Assembly (NCBI GenBank): GCA_963383645.1
Contig: OY726560.1
Coordinates: 153,029,488 to 153,093,487 of the forward strand
From: Muscardinus avellanarius
Taxonomy: Eukaryota > Chordata > Mammalia > Rodentia > Gliridae
DNA length: 64,000 nt
Direction: 5' to 3'
Shown here one piece after another: positions 30,788-42,666 of the stretch (the stretch's first letter is position 1; each line of letters starts with the position of its first letter). The translations under genes were made by a program, and so were the position numbers. Below the pieces are notes generated by a model, which was not told where the DNA came from, made no database searches, and saw nothing but the letters and a program-made list of their open reading frames with translations.

Positions 30788-32312
30788 TGAGGTACTTTTT
30801 TAAGAGAAATATAAAGGAGGCCATATTTTAAGAATCAAAAAAAGTCTTTATTTTCCCCTTGCACTTGGTTGATGATTGGACAGGATATAGAATTTTGAGT
30901 TGAAAAGAAATTTCATCAGGAATTTAAAAGCATTTTTTTTTTTTTTTGCCTGCTTGAAATGGCTTCTGATTCAACAGTCACTTGACAGATACTCTAGGTA
31001 TTCTTTGGCACTGGAGATACAATGGTGAAGAGAAAACAGATAATAAACAAGAGGAGGAAAAATAAAAAGAAAATACAGGGAGATACCATCGTGGGATGGA
31101 ATGGTTACCACGCAGAGCAGGAGGCCAGCGTTTCTCTGCTCCTCGGGGAGCTCCGCAAGTCACAGCCCACTTGGCAGGAAAATGGGTTATATTCCAAGCC
31201 AGCTTTGAAGAAGAGAGAGGAAAGTTTTGGGGTTTGAATCACTATATTTGGAGACTCAGAGGCACAGACAGCTTTCATAAGAGAAGAAGCAGCAAAGTGG
31301 GCAAAAGGCAGGAAAATCCCCACGCAGATTAGACACCGGAGAGCCTGTCAGCCGGGCTTCCCCGGCATCCCTGGGTAGGGGCGGCCCTGCTCCACTCTCA
31401 GTACCAGGCGGTACCAAAAAAAGAGTTATTAGGAAGTTCAGACGTCAAAGCAGTTTGGAGCTTAAATTTTCAGTATGTGGAAGTTGTCCTTAATTTCAGA
31501 GGGAGTCTGTTTATTAGTGGGTGAAGAATTGAGCTAAGGCTCTGCAGGCAGATGCTGGCTGGGAGTCGCTACTGCCCACGTGATGGACAGCAGCGCCTTT
31601 TCTAGGGAGGTGACCTTTGAGATGAGACTTGACTTGTGAGAAGTCATGAGTCATACCAAGGTACAGGGTGCTGGGAAATGTGGGGACAAAGAGATCACAG
31701 CTCGCCAGCAAGGAACAGATTTTATTCTAGAATAAAACCTGGGAGGAGACAACTGACCGGGAAAACAAGCCCACGAGTGTCCAGAGCCCCCGTCCTTACA
31801 GACGAGGGACTTTGGGTGTGTTATTAGAAGGGAGGGAGGGCAAAGCAGTCATGGATTTCTCCAACTGGTGGGCTTCACACTGGGCCAGAACAGGTCAGTT
31901 TATAGGCCTGGGGCAGGGGGCTGGTTAGGGGTGTTTCTCTTTATTCTCCCACCATTTCCTGGAGTCCTTTGTTGTCTGTCTCCTCTGACCAGGCCTCACA
32001 GTCAAACCCCACAGTGCCCACACAGGGAAATCAGAGTCTAGTCAAAAGCAGCAGCAAAGAAAAGTCTTTGAGGTTAAAACGAGTCTGGCACATTCAGGAA
32101 GGCACATGAGGCTGGAGTGTGGTATGTAACAGGGAGAGTGGTAGAAATAAACTCACTTCAGTTATGGGGGGACTTTCCATCTGCCTACTTAGGTTCAGAG
32201 GGTGGGGGCCCTGTGAATGAAACTAACAACAGACAGATTCACAAGAGAGAAGACATTCAAAACTTACTAATTTTTACATGTACAGGGGCATTATAAAAAA
32301 AATGAAAAAATG

Positions 32313-32716
32313 AAAGGCAGATGTGGTGGCACGAACCTTCTGTTAATCCCAGTACTTGGAAGGCTGAGGCGGGAGGGTCACAGGTTTGAAGTCAGCCTCA
32401 GCAACTTAGAGAGACCTTGTTTTCAAATAAGAAATTGATAGGAGCCGGGCGTGGTGGCGCACACTTGTAATCCCAGCATTTGGGAGGCTGAGACCGGAGG
32501 ATCACAGTTCGCTGACAGCCTCAGCTACTTAGTGAGGCCCTTTGCAATTATGTGAGATCTTGTTTCAAAATAAAGAATAAAAAAAATAGGGCTGAGGGTG
32601 TAGCTCAGAGGTCAAAACCCAAAGGTCCCTGGGTTCCATCCCCAGACACACAAAAATAAATTTAAAAAAAATAAATAAATTGATAGTGCTAGGTTCAGTC
32701 CCTAGCACCAGGAAGG
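32313..32716 (+). repeat. Old SINE interrupted by a younger type i SINE
   Basis: The host left half is 32313-32440. The remnant of its right half, 'tgctaggttcagtccctagc', resumes after 32690. The inserted copy starts at 'gagccgggcgtggtggcgca' (about 32441) and ends in an AAAT-rich tail. 'aaattgatag' flanks it on both sides. Confidence 0.82.
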
Positions 32717-33354
32717 AAGGAAAGTAGGTAGGAAGGTCCCAGAGACTGATGGGATGTTAGAGCTTACATATCATCCTACTAGAGGAAAGAGAGGGAGAGA
32801 ACGGCCACTTAGGGAAACACCAATGGATTTTAGAAAAGGTGAACGTCCCCTTAGGAGAGTTCTGGGAGATGCTGGGTTTGCGCTGATGTCCAATGGTTGT
32901 GGTGCTGACTTTTCATTTCCTCTCCTAGGATAAGAGTTGATCTTCCCTGTTGATAAAGTTCCAGGAGGGGATTTATGGCAGGCGAAATTTTTTTTTTTAA
33001 GAGGCCCTGCTCTTAGGCAGATAAGGGGGATTCAAGAGAAAACCATTTCCTACATTCATTGATTCTCAATGTCTTAAGTTCAGACCTAGGTTTCTGCCAC
33101 CCTGACTGGATCCCTTCATAAAAGTGACCTGTTTCGTTTCATGATTTAGAAATGCTTAGGGGAAGCGATGGATTGAAGGTCGCTGTGAATTCTTTGACAG
33201 TCTGTGCTTCCTACCTTCTCATCGAGGCTCAGGACTCCCCGCCCAGTTACCTGCAGTGGAATCGAGGCTGTGCCAGTATCTAGACCGTAGAGGTTGGCAG
33301 CCTGTGCTGTGTGTTGGAACACTTACTCTGGGAATCCATCTGCCACGCTATAAG

Positions 33355-33367
33355 AAGCTCCCGTGGA
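33355..33367 (+). repeat. Target-site duplication, left, of composite element A
   Basis: aagctcccgtgga, repeated at 35694-35706. Confidence 0.85.
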
Positions 33368-35110
33368 GCCTGCCGAGGGGTTAGGCCGGTGCTGGGGCCA
33401 GCAAGGCCGGCATCGGAGCCTGCCATGAGGCAAGGCCTGTAATGGGGCCTCCAAGGCCTGGATAAGAGCCTGCCGAGGGGTTAGGCCAGTGCTGGGGCCA
33501 GCGAGGCCGGCATCAGAGCCTGCTGTGAGGCATGACCAGTGCTGGGGCCTCCGAGGCCGGGATCGGAGCCTGCCGCGGGGTTAGGCCGGTGCTGGGGCCA
33601 GTGAGGCCAGCATCGGAGCCTGCCGTGAGGCAAGGCCGGTTCTGGGGCCTCCGAGGCCAGGATAAGAGCCTGCCGAGGGGTTAGGCCGGTGCTGGGGCCA
33701 GCGAGGCCGGCATCGGAGCCTGCCGTGAAGTAAGGCCGATACTGGGGCCTCCTAGGCCAGGATAAGAGCCTGCTGAGGGGTTAGGCCGGTGCTGGAGCCA
33801 GTGAGGCCAGCATCACAGCCTGCTGTGAGGCATGGCCGGTGCTGGGACCTCCGAGGCCAGTATCGGAGCCGGCCGAGGGGTTAGGCCGGTGCTGGGGCCA
33901 GCGAGGCCGGCACCGGAGCCTGCCATGAGGCAAGGCCAGTACTGGGGCCTCCGAGCCCGGGATTGGAGCCTGCCGAGGGGTGAGGCCGATGCTGGGGCCA
34001 GCAAGGCCGGCATTGGAGCCTGCCGTGAGGCAAGGCCGGTGTTGAGGCCTCCGAGGCCGGGATTGGAGCCTGCCTTGAGGCAAGGCCGGTACTGGGGCCT
34101 CCGAGGTCAGGATAAGAGCCTGCCGAGGGGTTAGGCCGGTGCTGGGGCCAGTGAGGCCGGCATTGGAGCCTGCCGTGAGGCAAGGCCGGTACTGGGACAT
34201 CCGAGGCCGGGATAAGAGCCTGTCGAGGGGTTAGGCCGGTGCTGGGGCCAGCGAGGCCGGCATCGGAGCCTGCCGTGAGGCAAGGCCAGTACTGGGGCTT
34301 CCGAGGCCAGGATAACAATCTGCCGAAGGGCTAGACCGGTGCTGGGGCCAGCAAGGCCGGCATCAGAGCCTGCCGTGAGGCGAGGCCAGCATCGGAGCCT
34401 GCCGTGAGACACGGCCAGTGCTGGGGCCTCCTAACCCGGGAACGGAACCTGCCGAGGGGTTAGGCCGGTGCTGGGGCCAACAAGGCCGGCATTGGAGCCT
34501 GCCGTGAGGCTAGGCCGGTGCTGGGGCCTCCAAGCCCGGGATTGGAGCCTGCCGAGGGGTGAGGCCAATGCTGGGGCCAGCAAGGTGGCATTGGAGCCTG
34601 CCGTGAGGCAAGGCCGGTGTTGAGGCCTCCGAGGCCGGGATTGGAGCCTGCCTTGAGGCAAGGCCGGTACTGGGGCCTCCGAGGTCAGGATAAGAGCCTG
34701 CCGAGGGGTTAGGCCGGTGCTGGGGCCAGTGAGGCCGGCATTGGAGCCTGCCGTGAGGCAAGGCCGGTACTGGGGCTTCTGAGGCCAGGATAACAACCTG
34801 CCGAAGGGCTAGACCGGTGCTGGGGCCAGCAAGGTCGGCATTGGAGCCTGCCGTGAGGTGAGGCCAGCATCGGAGCCTGCCGTGAGACATGGCCAGTGCT
34901 GGGGCCTCCTAACCCGGGAACGGAACCTGCCGAGGGGTTAGGCCGGTGCTGGGGCCAACAAGGCCGGCATTGGAGCCTGCCGTGAGGCTAGGCCGGTGCT
35001 GGGGCCTCCGAGGCCGGGATTGGAATCCTGCCAAGGGGTTAGACTGGTGCAGGGGCCAATGGCCAGTATCGGAGCCTGGCGTGAGGCAAGTTCACTCCTG
35101 CGGCCTCCAA
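33368..35110 (-). repeat. VNTR of element A: 100-bp dimeric unit, about 17 copies
   Basis: The GC-rich unit recurs every 100 bp: 'tgccgagggg' or a one-base variant lies at 33371, 33471, 33571, 33671, 33771, 33871 and 33971, then after a half-unit shift at 34121 and 34221. Each unit is two diverged halves of about 50 bp sharing 'gagcctgcc' and 'aggccggt'. Units degenerate towards 35265. Strand is given relative to the element's own 3' end. Confidence 0.92.
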
Positions 35111-35265
35111 GGCCGGGACCAAAGCCAGCTTAGGGGTTAGACTGGTGCAGGGGCCAGCGAGACCAGAACTGGGGCCTCCCATGAGGCAAGGCCGCTGCTT
35201 GAGCCAGCGAGGTCTGGATCAGTCCACTGAGTAGCCAGGCCACTACTGGGACCATCAAGAGTGGG

Positions 35266-35500
35266 ATCGGTACTTGCAACGCAGCATGCACAGAGAAATA
35301 TCGCAGAAAATATAAATCAGACGCTTCTCTTAATCAGCAATAACTAGGAGGAAAAGGGCAACAGGAAGAGGTTGAGCTATAGAAAGGGCCCTATAGTGAA
35401 GCAACTAATGTGACCAATCAGAGGGTATGTAATACTGGAGGACGGAGCCTCTTTAAAACGCAGGAGGTACATAAACAAATATATCAAAGTAAATCACCAA
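35266..35500 (+). other. Unique block between VNTR and L1 3' end, element A
   Basis: Begins 'gtacttgcaacgcagcatgc' and contains a CCAAT box, 'tttaaaa' and purine-rich 'ggaggaaaagggcaacagga'. It is almost identical to 47782-48020 in element B. It could be the promoter-proximal part of an L1 5'UTR joined to the 3'UTR by internal deletion; this is inference. Confidence 0.6.
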
Positions 35501-35656
35501 AGAAGCGTGGGATGGAGGGAGGGGGAGGGAATGGGATGGGGGCTGGAGGAGGGCTAATTGGATGATGTGTGCTTGTATATCCTCTCAAGTCTTGTACTCC
35601 AATGTGATTGATATATGACTACAATGCACCAATTTAAAAAATAAATTAATAAAAAA

Positions 35657-35691
<35 letters not shown>

Positions 35692-35693
35692 AA

Positions 35694-35706
35694 AAGCTCC
35701 CGTGGA
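35694..35706 (+). repeat. Target-site duplication, right, of composite element A
   Basis: Second copy of aagctcccgtgga, directly after the AAAT tail. Confidence 0.85.
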
Positions 35707-35964
35707 CAGGCCACGTGTGGGCCATGGATCCTCTCCCAGCCAGAGCGAGCCATCGTGGTCATCCAACCCAACTGGGACTTCGGGGACAACAGCTCCCACT
35801 AGCGTCCAGCTATAGCCACATGTGAGTTCTGCTCCCAGGAAAGAACCGCCACCTGAGCCCCGCCGACCCATGGCCTGTGGGAGAGATTGGCTTTACTGTG
35901 CTACACACCTGCTGGGCACTTTCGATTGGGAGGAAGAGTCGCCTCTTTTAATTTGAGAAGTATT

Positions 35965-36162
35965 CTTATAGTACTTTTTTTGGGGGTACTGGGGGTGGAA
36001 CCCAGAGGCCTTCTACCTCCGGGCTATACTCCCAGACCTATTTTATATTCTATTTGGAAACAGGGTCTCACTAAGTAGCCGAGGCTGGCTTCGAACCTGC
36101 GCAATCCTCCTATCTCAGCCTCCCAAGCGCGGGGATTACAAGTGTGCGCCACCACACCTGGC
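35965..36162 (-). repeat. Dimeric SINE, type ii
   Basis: 'gggggtactgggggtggaac', 'ccttctacctccgggctata', end 'gccaccacacctggcaa'. Confidence 0.88.
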
Positions 36163-36369
36163 AAATTACTTCTCTTATGCCTCCATCTCCTGTGTTAAAG
36201 TATAATGGAGGCCATTGGTTTGGACTGAGCTCCTGCACTAGGCCCAACAGACCAGACCAAAATGGAATCACTCATGTTAAAGTTCTACGTCACCAATAAG
36301 CCAAATTCCCCAACAGGCCAGTTTTACCCGCACCAGGATAAAGTTCACTCTGGGTTTTTGTTTGATTTG

Positions 36370-36590
36370 TGGATGTTTTGTTTGTTTGTTTGTTTTGTTT
36401 TGGGTACTAGAGATTGAACCCAGGGGCATTCTTCCTCTGAGCTACACCCCAGCCCATATTTATTTTTGAAATAGAGTCTCAATAAATTACTGAGAATCTC
36501 ACTGAGTTGCTGAGGCTGGCTCAGACCTGTGACCCTCCCATCTCAGCCTCCCAAGTTACTGGGATTATAGGTGTGGTGGCACCCAGCAGA
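36370..36590 (-). repeat. Dimeric SINE, older, (TTTG)n tail
   Basis: TTTG repeats, 'gggtactagagattgaaccc', end 'gtggtggcacccagcag'. Confidence 0.83.
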
Positions 36591-36612
36591 AAATAACTTT
36601 AAAAAGACCAAT

Positions 36613-36840
36613 CTGGCCAGGCATGTTGGTGCATGCTTGTAATCCCAGTACTTGGGAGGCTTAAACAGAAGGATCAAGTTTTATAGCCAGCTTCAGCTCT
36701 TTAGTGAGGCCCTCTGCAACTTAGTGAGACCCTGAGCAGTTTAGTGAGACCCTGTTTCAAAATAAAAAATAAAATGGATCTAGGAGTGTAGCTTATAAGT
36801 AGAATGCCCCTGGGATCAACCTCCAGCACCAAAACAAAAC
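36613..36840 (+). repeat. Dimeric SINE, older
   Basis: 'ggccaggcatgttggtgcat' start. A short internal duplication repeats 'ttagtgagaccctg'. The tail is 'aaaacaaaac'. Confidence 0.83.
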
Positions 36841-36941
36841 TTCTCAATATGTTAAAAAAAAAAAAAAGAATCTTGGTAAATTGAATTCAGCCCTCTTAAC
36901 AGTAGAATAATTTTGAAATTTAAATATTTCTGCCAAAGCCG

Positions 36942-37175
36942 AGCGTAGCGGCGTACACTTATAATTCCAGGACTTCGGAAGCTGGGACAGGAGGATCACG
37001 CAGGTTCAAAACCAGCCTCAGCTACTTAATGAGGCTCTCAAAAACACACTGAGACGCTGTTTCCAAATAAAAAATATAAAATGGGTCTGGGAGTGTAGCC
37101 CAGAGGTAGAAGCCCCCTGGGTTCCATCCGCAGCACAACCAAAAAATAAATTAATTAATTAAATAAATAAATATT
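36942..37175 (+). repeat. Dimeric SINE, type ii
   Basis: 'agccgagcgtagcggcgtac', type ii 'gggtctgggagtgtagccca', AATT/AAAT tail. Confidence 0.86.
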
Positions 37176-38747
37176 TCTACTGAAAATGAGATTATCTTTT
37201 AAATTTTCTTTGAGAAAATCACTGTATCTACATGCAATAAAATTCTTAGACTAGAAACAAAAATATGGGAAGACAGCCTTCTTTCCCAAGCCCAGTGTGG
37301 CTGACGTCACTAGTTTCTTGTATGAACTTGAAGAGCTGCTTGCATATTATCCCACAGTAAGTACGTTGTATGGCTAAGTTTAGGTCAGAGGCTTTACATA
37401 CTAAATGTAATGTTGCATACGCACATCAGTTTATACCCTCCCTTCTCTGTCCCTGACCTACTGAACACAGTTCTGTTCCTGGCTTGCTTTCATTGTATCT
37501 TGGAGAGTTTTCAGTGTTGGTACATGAAGACCACATCCTCATAGTTACTGGATTTGCCATCGTAATGTTGCACCTCTCCTACCGATGGAATTTAGAGTTG
37601 TTCTAGCATTATCTACTGATTTTGCAAAGGAATGTACTGACATCTTCAAAAAGGACAACCGGATCTGGTGAGTTGAAGCTGACAACCACCTGTTCATTTA
37701 CTCGGCTTCTAATTTTATTGCCTTTTTTTGTTGAAGGACGCTTTGTTTTGCAAAGCGCCTGTGCCAGCCAAAATCAAGAAGTGTTCCAAGTGCATTGAAT
37801 CGCAGCCCAAGGTGGCTGAGAGCTTAGAAGAGCAGGGCGCTGCTGGCCAGCGCTACCTGCAGACTCCCAGCTCCCTGTTGTCCTCCCTGGGCGGCACAAC
37901 CTTCTGGAAAGCCGCCGCCTGGCCCGGGTCACGCTGTTCATAAGCCACTGCCTCGCAGGCTAGCGTTCCCAACCTTACGCCAATGCACATTTATAGAACA
38001 ATTCCATGTGATCCCGGGGAAGACGGACGGCAGGCAGAGGGTAGTGCTGAAAAGCTGTAACCTCAGGAGAGAGGCCTCTTCCCACCCCGCTGCTCTCCAC
38101 ACGAGAGGACACTGGGTAAGTCAGTCTCGGGCTGATGGTGTCATTCTTTTGAGCAATGCCTGACTTTAAACTGGTTTGGGTACTGAGATTAGAGAGATAA
38201 ATGTCTTTCTTTTTTCCTTTCTTATAAAATGAAATTAAAGGCAACTCCCTCTCTCATTTTCTCCTAAGCCAAATGAACTGTACTTTTTCTTTCTAATCAT
38301 TCCTGTTTACTTTGGGCAGAACATGGCCCCACCAACCTAGACCTGAGGCTCTTTAGCAAATTGAGGAGTTGAGCTAGATAATTTCTGAAATTTTATCTGG
38401 ATTCTATAATAACGCTGTCCCTTCACAAATTGTATTTTCAAATGTTTGTGGCTTTATGGAATGATAATTTAAGAGAGCCCCTAACCCCTAATGTGCCAGG
38501 ACTTTGCGGGCATATCTAAACCTCGAAATTGTGTTGGCCTCAACATGTTTGCACATGGATTTCTCTGGATTCTCCTAAGTATCTTTTCAGAACAGTTTGC
38601 AGTGTCCTGGCTGCCATGTGATCCTAACAAGACAGGGTTTCTGAATTTGACTTAGTGTCTGTTATAACTGAATCATCACATGGAAGCCGAAGTTAGGCAG
38701 AATTCTAAGCCTCTTGAGAGAGAAATCCTGGAGTTCAGTGAAACACA

Positions 38748-38780
38748 GGTGTGTGTGTGTGTGTGTATGTGTGTGTGTGC
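38748..38780 (+). repeat. (GT)n microsatellite
   Basis: GT run with one A interruption, followed by 'gcgcacac'. Confidence 0.88.
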
Positions 38781-39369
38781 GCACACATTTGTGTGTTTAC
38801 ATGCACATGCACACACTATTTCTCACCAAGTCCCATGAAACAAAGGTGCACAAACTGAAATTGACTACCCCACTCACACCACCTCTAACCTCTTGTGTAT
38901 CAGCAGATGTGTGCAATGGAGCAAAACTCCTCCCAGGATTCCCAAAACTGCTTCTTGGGAATCCCCGGTGTCCTCTCCAGGGACTACCTGCTGGCTATCT
39001 CGGGCTCTCCTGTCCTCAGGTTTAACTGACAGTGCACTTGCCAAGCTCTGTGCCGCCTGTAGAGAGGACCTCTTGCTTCTGCAGTGGCTCTGAGGGGTAG
39101 TTGGGTGTCTGGCCCAAACAGAGGGAATGTCAAGGAAGGGACAAGGAAAGAAACTTCGGGAAGGAAGAATCCAGGGGCGTGGTAAGTGGCTGTATATGGA
39201 TAGACAAGAGAAATGAGACAGAGGGAAAATATTCCAGGTGGCCACTCGTTCCTTTATTTAGTTCAGGAAACATTGGGCAACCCCGCGCACCTAATGTCAC
39301 AGTGCAGATGAGAGAGGCCTGCGGGAACGCATGGGCTCCCAAAGAGACCACACTGGAAAACCAAACCCT

Positions 39370-40178
39370 GGCCAGGTGAGGTGGTGCATGCTTATAATCC
39401 TAGTACTTGGGAGGCTGAGACAGGAGGATCTCAGGTTTGAGGACAGCCTTAGCAATTTAGTGAGACTCTCATCAACCTAGCTAGCAAGACCCTGTTTCAA
39501 AATAAAAATAAGAAATAGGAGCCGGGCATGGTGGCGCACACTTGAAATCCCTGCATTTGGGAGGCTGAGACAGGAGGGTTACAGTTCAAGGACAGCCTCA
39601 GCTATTTAGTGAGGCTTTTGCAACTCAGTGAGACCCTGTTTCAAAATAAAATAATAAGAACCCCAATACCACAAAAAATAAAATAAAATAATAAAATAAA
39701 AAATTAGGGCTGGGGGTATAGCTTAGAGGTAGAATGCCCCTGGGTTCCATCCCCAGTACTGCAAAACAAAACAAAACAAAAAAGAAAAGAAAAAGAAATA
39801 GGGCTGGGGGTATAGCTCAGAGATGGAATACTCCTGAGTTCAATCTCCAGTAACACAAAAACAAAAATGGAGCCGGGCATGGTGGCGCACGCTTGTAATC
39901 CCAGCATTCGGGAGGCTGAGACCTGGAGGATCGCGGTTCAAGGACAGCCTCAGCTACTTAGTGAGGCTCTGCAACTCAGTGAGACCCGGTTTCAAAATAA
40001 AGAATAAAAATAGGGGCAGGGGGTGTAGCTCGGAGGTAGAATGCCCCTGGGTTCCATCCCCAGTACCACAAAACAAAACAAAAAAATAAATAAAAGAAAA
40101 AGAAATAGGGCTGGGGGGTATAGCTCAGAGATAGAATACTCCTGAGTTCAATCTCCAGTAACACAAAAACAAAAATGG
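39370..40178 (+). repeat. SINE cluster: old host copy with two further insertions
   Basis: Outer SINE flanked by 'aaaccaaaccctg' (39357-39369 region and 40179-40191). The first inner SINE begins near 39519 with 'aagaaatag' on both sides. The second begins at 39871. A segment of about 86 bp at 39785-39870 is repeated at 40092-40178 on either side of the second inner copy. Confidence 0.8.
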
Positions 40179-40205
40179 AAACCAAACCCTGAATCCTGGG
40201 AAATA

Positions 40206-40434
40206 GCTTTTGTTTTCTTTTGTTTTTGAGGTGTTGGGGGTTGAACACAGGGGCATTCTACCTTTTAGCTACACCCCCAGCTCTATTTTATTTTTTATTT
40301 GGAAACAGGGTCTCACTAAGCTATTGAGGGCCTCACTAAGTTACTGAGGCTGGCCTCAAACATGAAACCTTCCTGTCTTAGCCTCTGGCTCCCAACTACT
40401 GGGATTGCATGTGTGTGCCGCTACCAAGCCCCGC
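40206..40434 (-). repeat. Dimeric SINE, older
   Basis: 'gaggtgttgggggttgaaca' start and a diverged end 'gctaccaagccccgct'. Confidence 0.8.
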
Positions 40435-42473
40435 TAGGACATGGCTTTTGGAGAGAGTGGGGGAGGCAGCTGAAGCAGGAGAGAGCAGGACCCGGCAGCA
40501 CCTTGTTCAGACCTCCTAAATGGAAGAGGTTTGACGAGAGAGGCGGGCATGACAGGTGCTGCAGAGGTGAGAGAGGAGGACAACCAGTGTGAGGCCAGCG
40601 TTGGGCACCTTCTAGGTTTGATTTCAGTCAGCAACATTTGGTTGTAAGAAGCAGAAACCCATGAAAAGGGAAGTGGGCACGTGTTGAGCAGGTGCAGCTC
40701 TAACTACACTTCTGCTTCCAGGAACCAGCAGCTTCGTGCTGACCTAAAAGTGGGCCAGACTCCTCTGCTGCCCCCCTTGTCCTGCCGATCCCGAGGTTTC
40801 CTATGGGCAAGTGTCTCTGCCACTGGCCTCTACCCCATTCCTCACCACCTGTGAAAAGGGGCTCCCTCAATCCACATTCAGAGTCCCTACCAAATACCAA
40901 GAGAGAAATGTCTCATCAGTCCAGTTTAATCCAGTATCTAGCCCAAGGCCCATTGGCAGTGTCCAGAGGTGGATTTGTGTGAGGGGCAAAGAGTGAAAAA
41001 GACGTGTCTTAAGCAGCTGCTGCTCGGGTGTGTGGTTTCTTGGGAGCTGAGAACCAAAGCCGGGCGTAGCAGTGGGCGCACCTGACCAGCTGTTTGGAGT
41101 AGGGGACCCGGTGGCACCTGGAGGCCAATGGGAAGGGAGAGAGCCAGGGCAGCAGAATCACCTAGACTTGGGGGTACTGGCCACCAGGAGACCATACTCA
41201 TTCTGAGGCTGACCCTGGTCCAATGCTCTGGAGGCCAACAAGACCAAGAAATCCAAAGGGGCTACAAGCAAGAGGGACTTGTTCATTTCTGCACAGGAGG
41301 TCCACCTTATCTCTAAGGGCAGGGCTCGGGGGGCCGAGACTGAAGGCAGCGGGGGAGAAGACACCAGCACCACGAGGCGGCTCTTGCTGGGCTTGCCGGC
41401 ATCCTCTGGGGGTCACTGGACAATTCACCGTGACCTTGACCTGGGGTCTTAATTCAGCTATGTTTAGAGGAGGTGGAGAGCAGTGAGATTTTATAATCCT
41501 AGTCTGCAGAGGTAAATATGTTCCTGTTTTAATCTAGCAACTCGCCCGTGTACAGCTGGAAGAACACCAGCTAGTTGCCTATGTTTCGCAAGTGTTATTA
41601 ATAAGGTGTTTAAAATTGACACGGTGGAGAGAGAGGCTGTGATGAGTGAAGGCTTCGAGTTTGTGACCTAAAAAGGGGAAATTCTCTCTGCACTCAAGTC
41701 AGGGAACAGTCTCAGCCACACGCCGTGCCAGAACCGGCGCCAAAGAATCGTCAAGGCTTAAACCCAGCAACAGGACTGATGTTGTCCAAGCAAAGAGAGC
41801 TCGCTTTCCGTAGTCAAGCTGCCGAAATCTGAGCCACGTTCAGGCGTGAATGACATTGCTGTGTCTGAGTGTTCGGGAACCCCAGGGAAGTACCCAGGCT
41901 CTAGGAAGACCCTTCTCAGAGTGGCCATCTTTGCTACCTATTAACCCTCGTGTTGCAAGACTTTAGCTGTGAAAGATGTATTTCTTGCTGGGTGTGCTTG
42001 TCTGTGTGGCAAAGAACTTTGAAAAGAATGGATGTTTGTGAAGTTGGAGTGGTCATTTCTAAGTGGGAGCCAGGATTTTGTTTTTAGGGGACATAATTTT
42101 GCAGGGGACTCTGTGAGCTTAAAAATATGGCTCTCTATTCATTTTTGGTCATTCAGAAAACCATTCCTGGGCATACGCTTCTGCAGAAACTGGTAATGAG
42201 GTTGGAGGGGGGATCGGATGTCTCGTATTTCATAGCAAACAAATGAGACAACCAACACCCAGATCCTGTCACAAGACGTGGCCTCTCTGGTCCAGTTCTT
42301 TGAAGAGCATTTGGTGACATTGTCTGCTTCTCCTAGGGAGGCTCACTACCTGATATTTGGAGATTCAAGAGTGCCTCCCTCTTCCCAAAGCCAGCTAGCT
42401 TTACTGCCCCCAAAGAAGTCAACATTTCTGCAAATGCTTTCTCCTTTTTTAGTATAAACAAAGAGATTTAGGT

Positions 42474-42666
42474 TGGTTTTTTTTGTTTTGTTTTGTTTTT
42501 GGTGGTTTGGGGATGGAACCCAGGGGCTTTCTACTTGAAAATCCCCAGCACTTTTTATTTTAAAACAGGATCCTGTAAGTTCCTGACACTGGCCTCAAAC
42601 TTGTGGTCCTCCTGGCTCTGCCTCCCAAGTACAGAGATGACAGGCGTGTGCACCACCACGCCCTCC
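42474..42666 (-). repeat. Dimeric SINE, older, right half partly deleted
   Basis: Tail of TTTTG repeats, 'ggtttggggatggaaccca' and end 'caccaccacgccctcc'. Confidence 0.82.

Larger units (their letters stand above)
33368..35693 (+). mobile_element. Composite retrotransposon A: inverted VNTR + unique block + L1 3' end
   Basis: A 2.3-kb insertion between perfect 13-bp target duplications. 33368-35265 is a GC-rich tandem array in inverted orientation. 35266-35500 is an AT-richer block containing 'gaccaatcagag' (CCAAT) and 'cctctttaaaa' (TATA-like). 35500-35693 is an L1-type 3' end with a polypurine G-rich tract, 'gtgattgatatatgacta' and an AAAT-rich tail. No ORF1, ORF2 or other long coding sequence lies between the array and the 3' end. 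The tail type and duplications indicate target-primed reverse transcription by L1 machinery. The inverted 5' part with a small deletion at the joint is the signature of twin priming. I do not recognise the family. The closest architectural analogue known to me is primate SVA. Confidence 0.82.

Noticed and set aside
33781..34890. Open frames of about 90-145 codons on both strands in the VNTR of element A
   Set aside because: The 100-bp unit contains no stop triplets in several frames, so the frames simply cycle through the repeat every 300 bp.
33368..35265. CRISPR-like array of regular repeats
   Set aside because: There are no unique spacers, the whole unit repeats, and the context is a mammalian retrotransposon.
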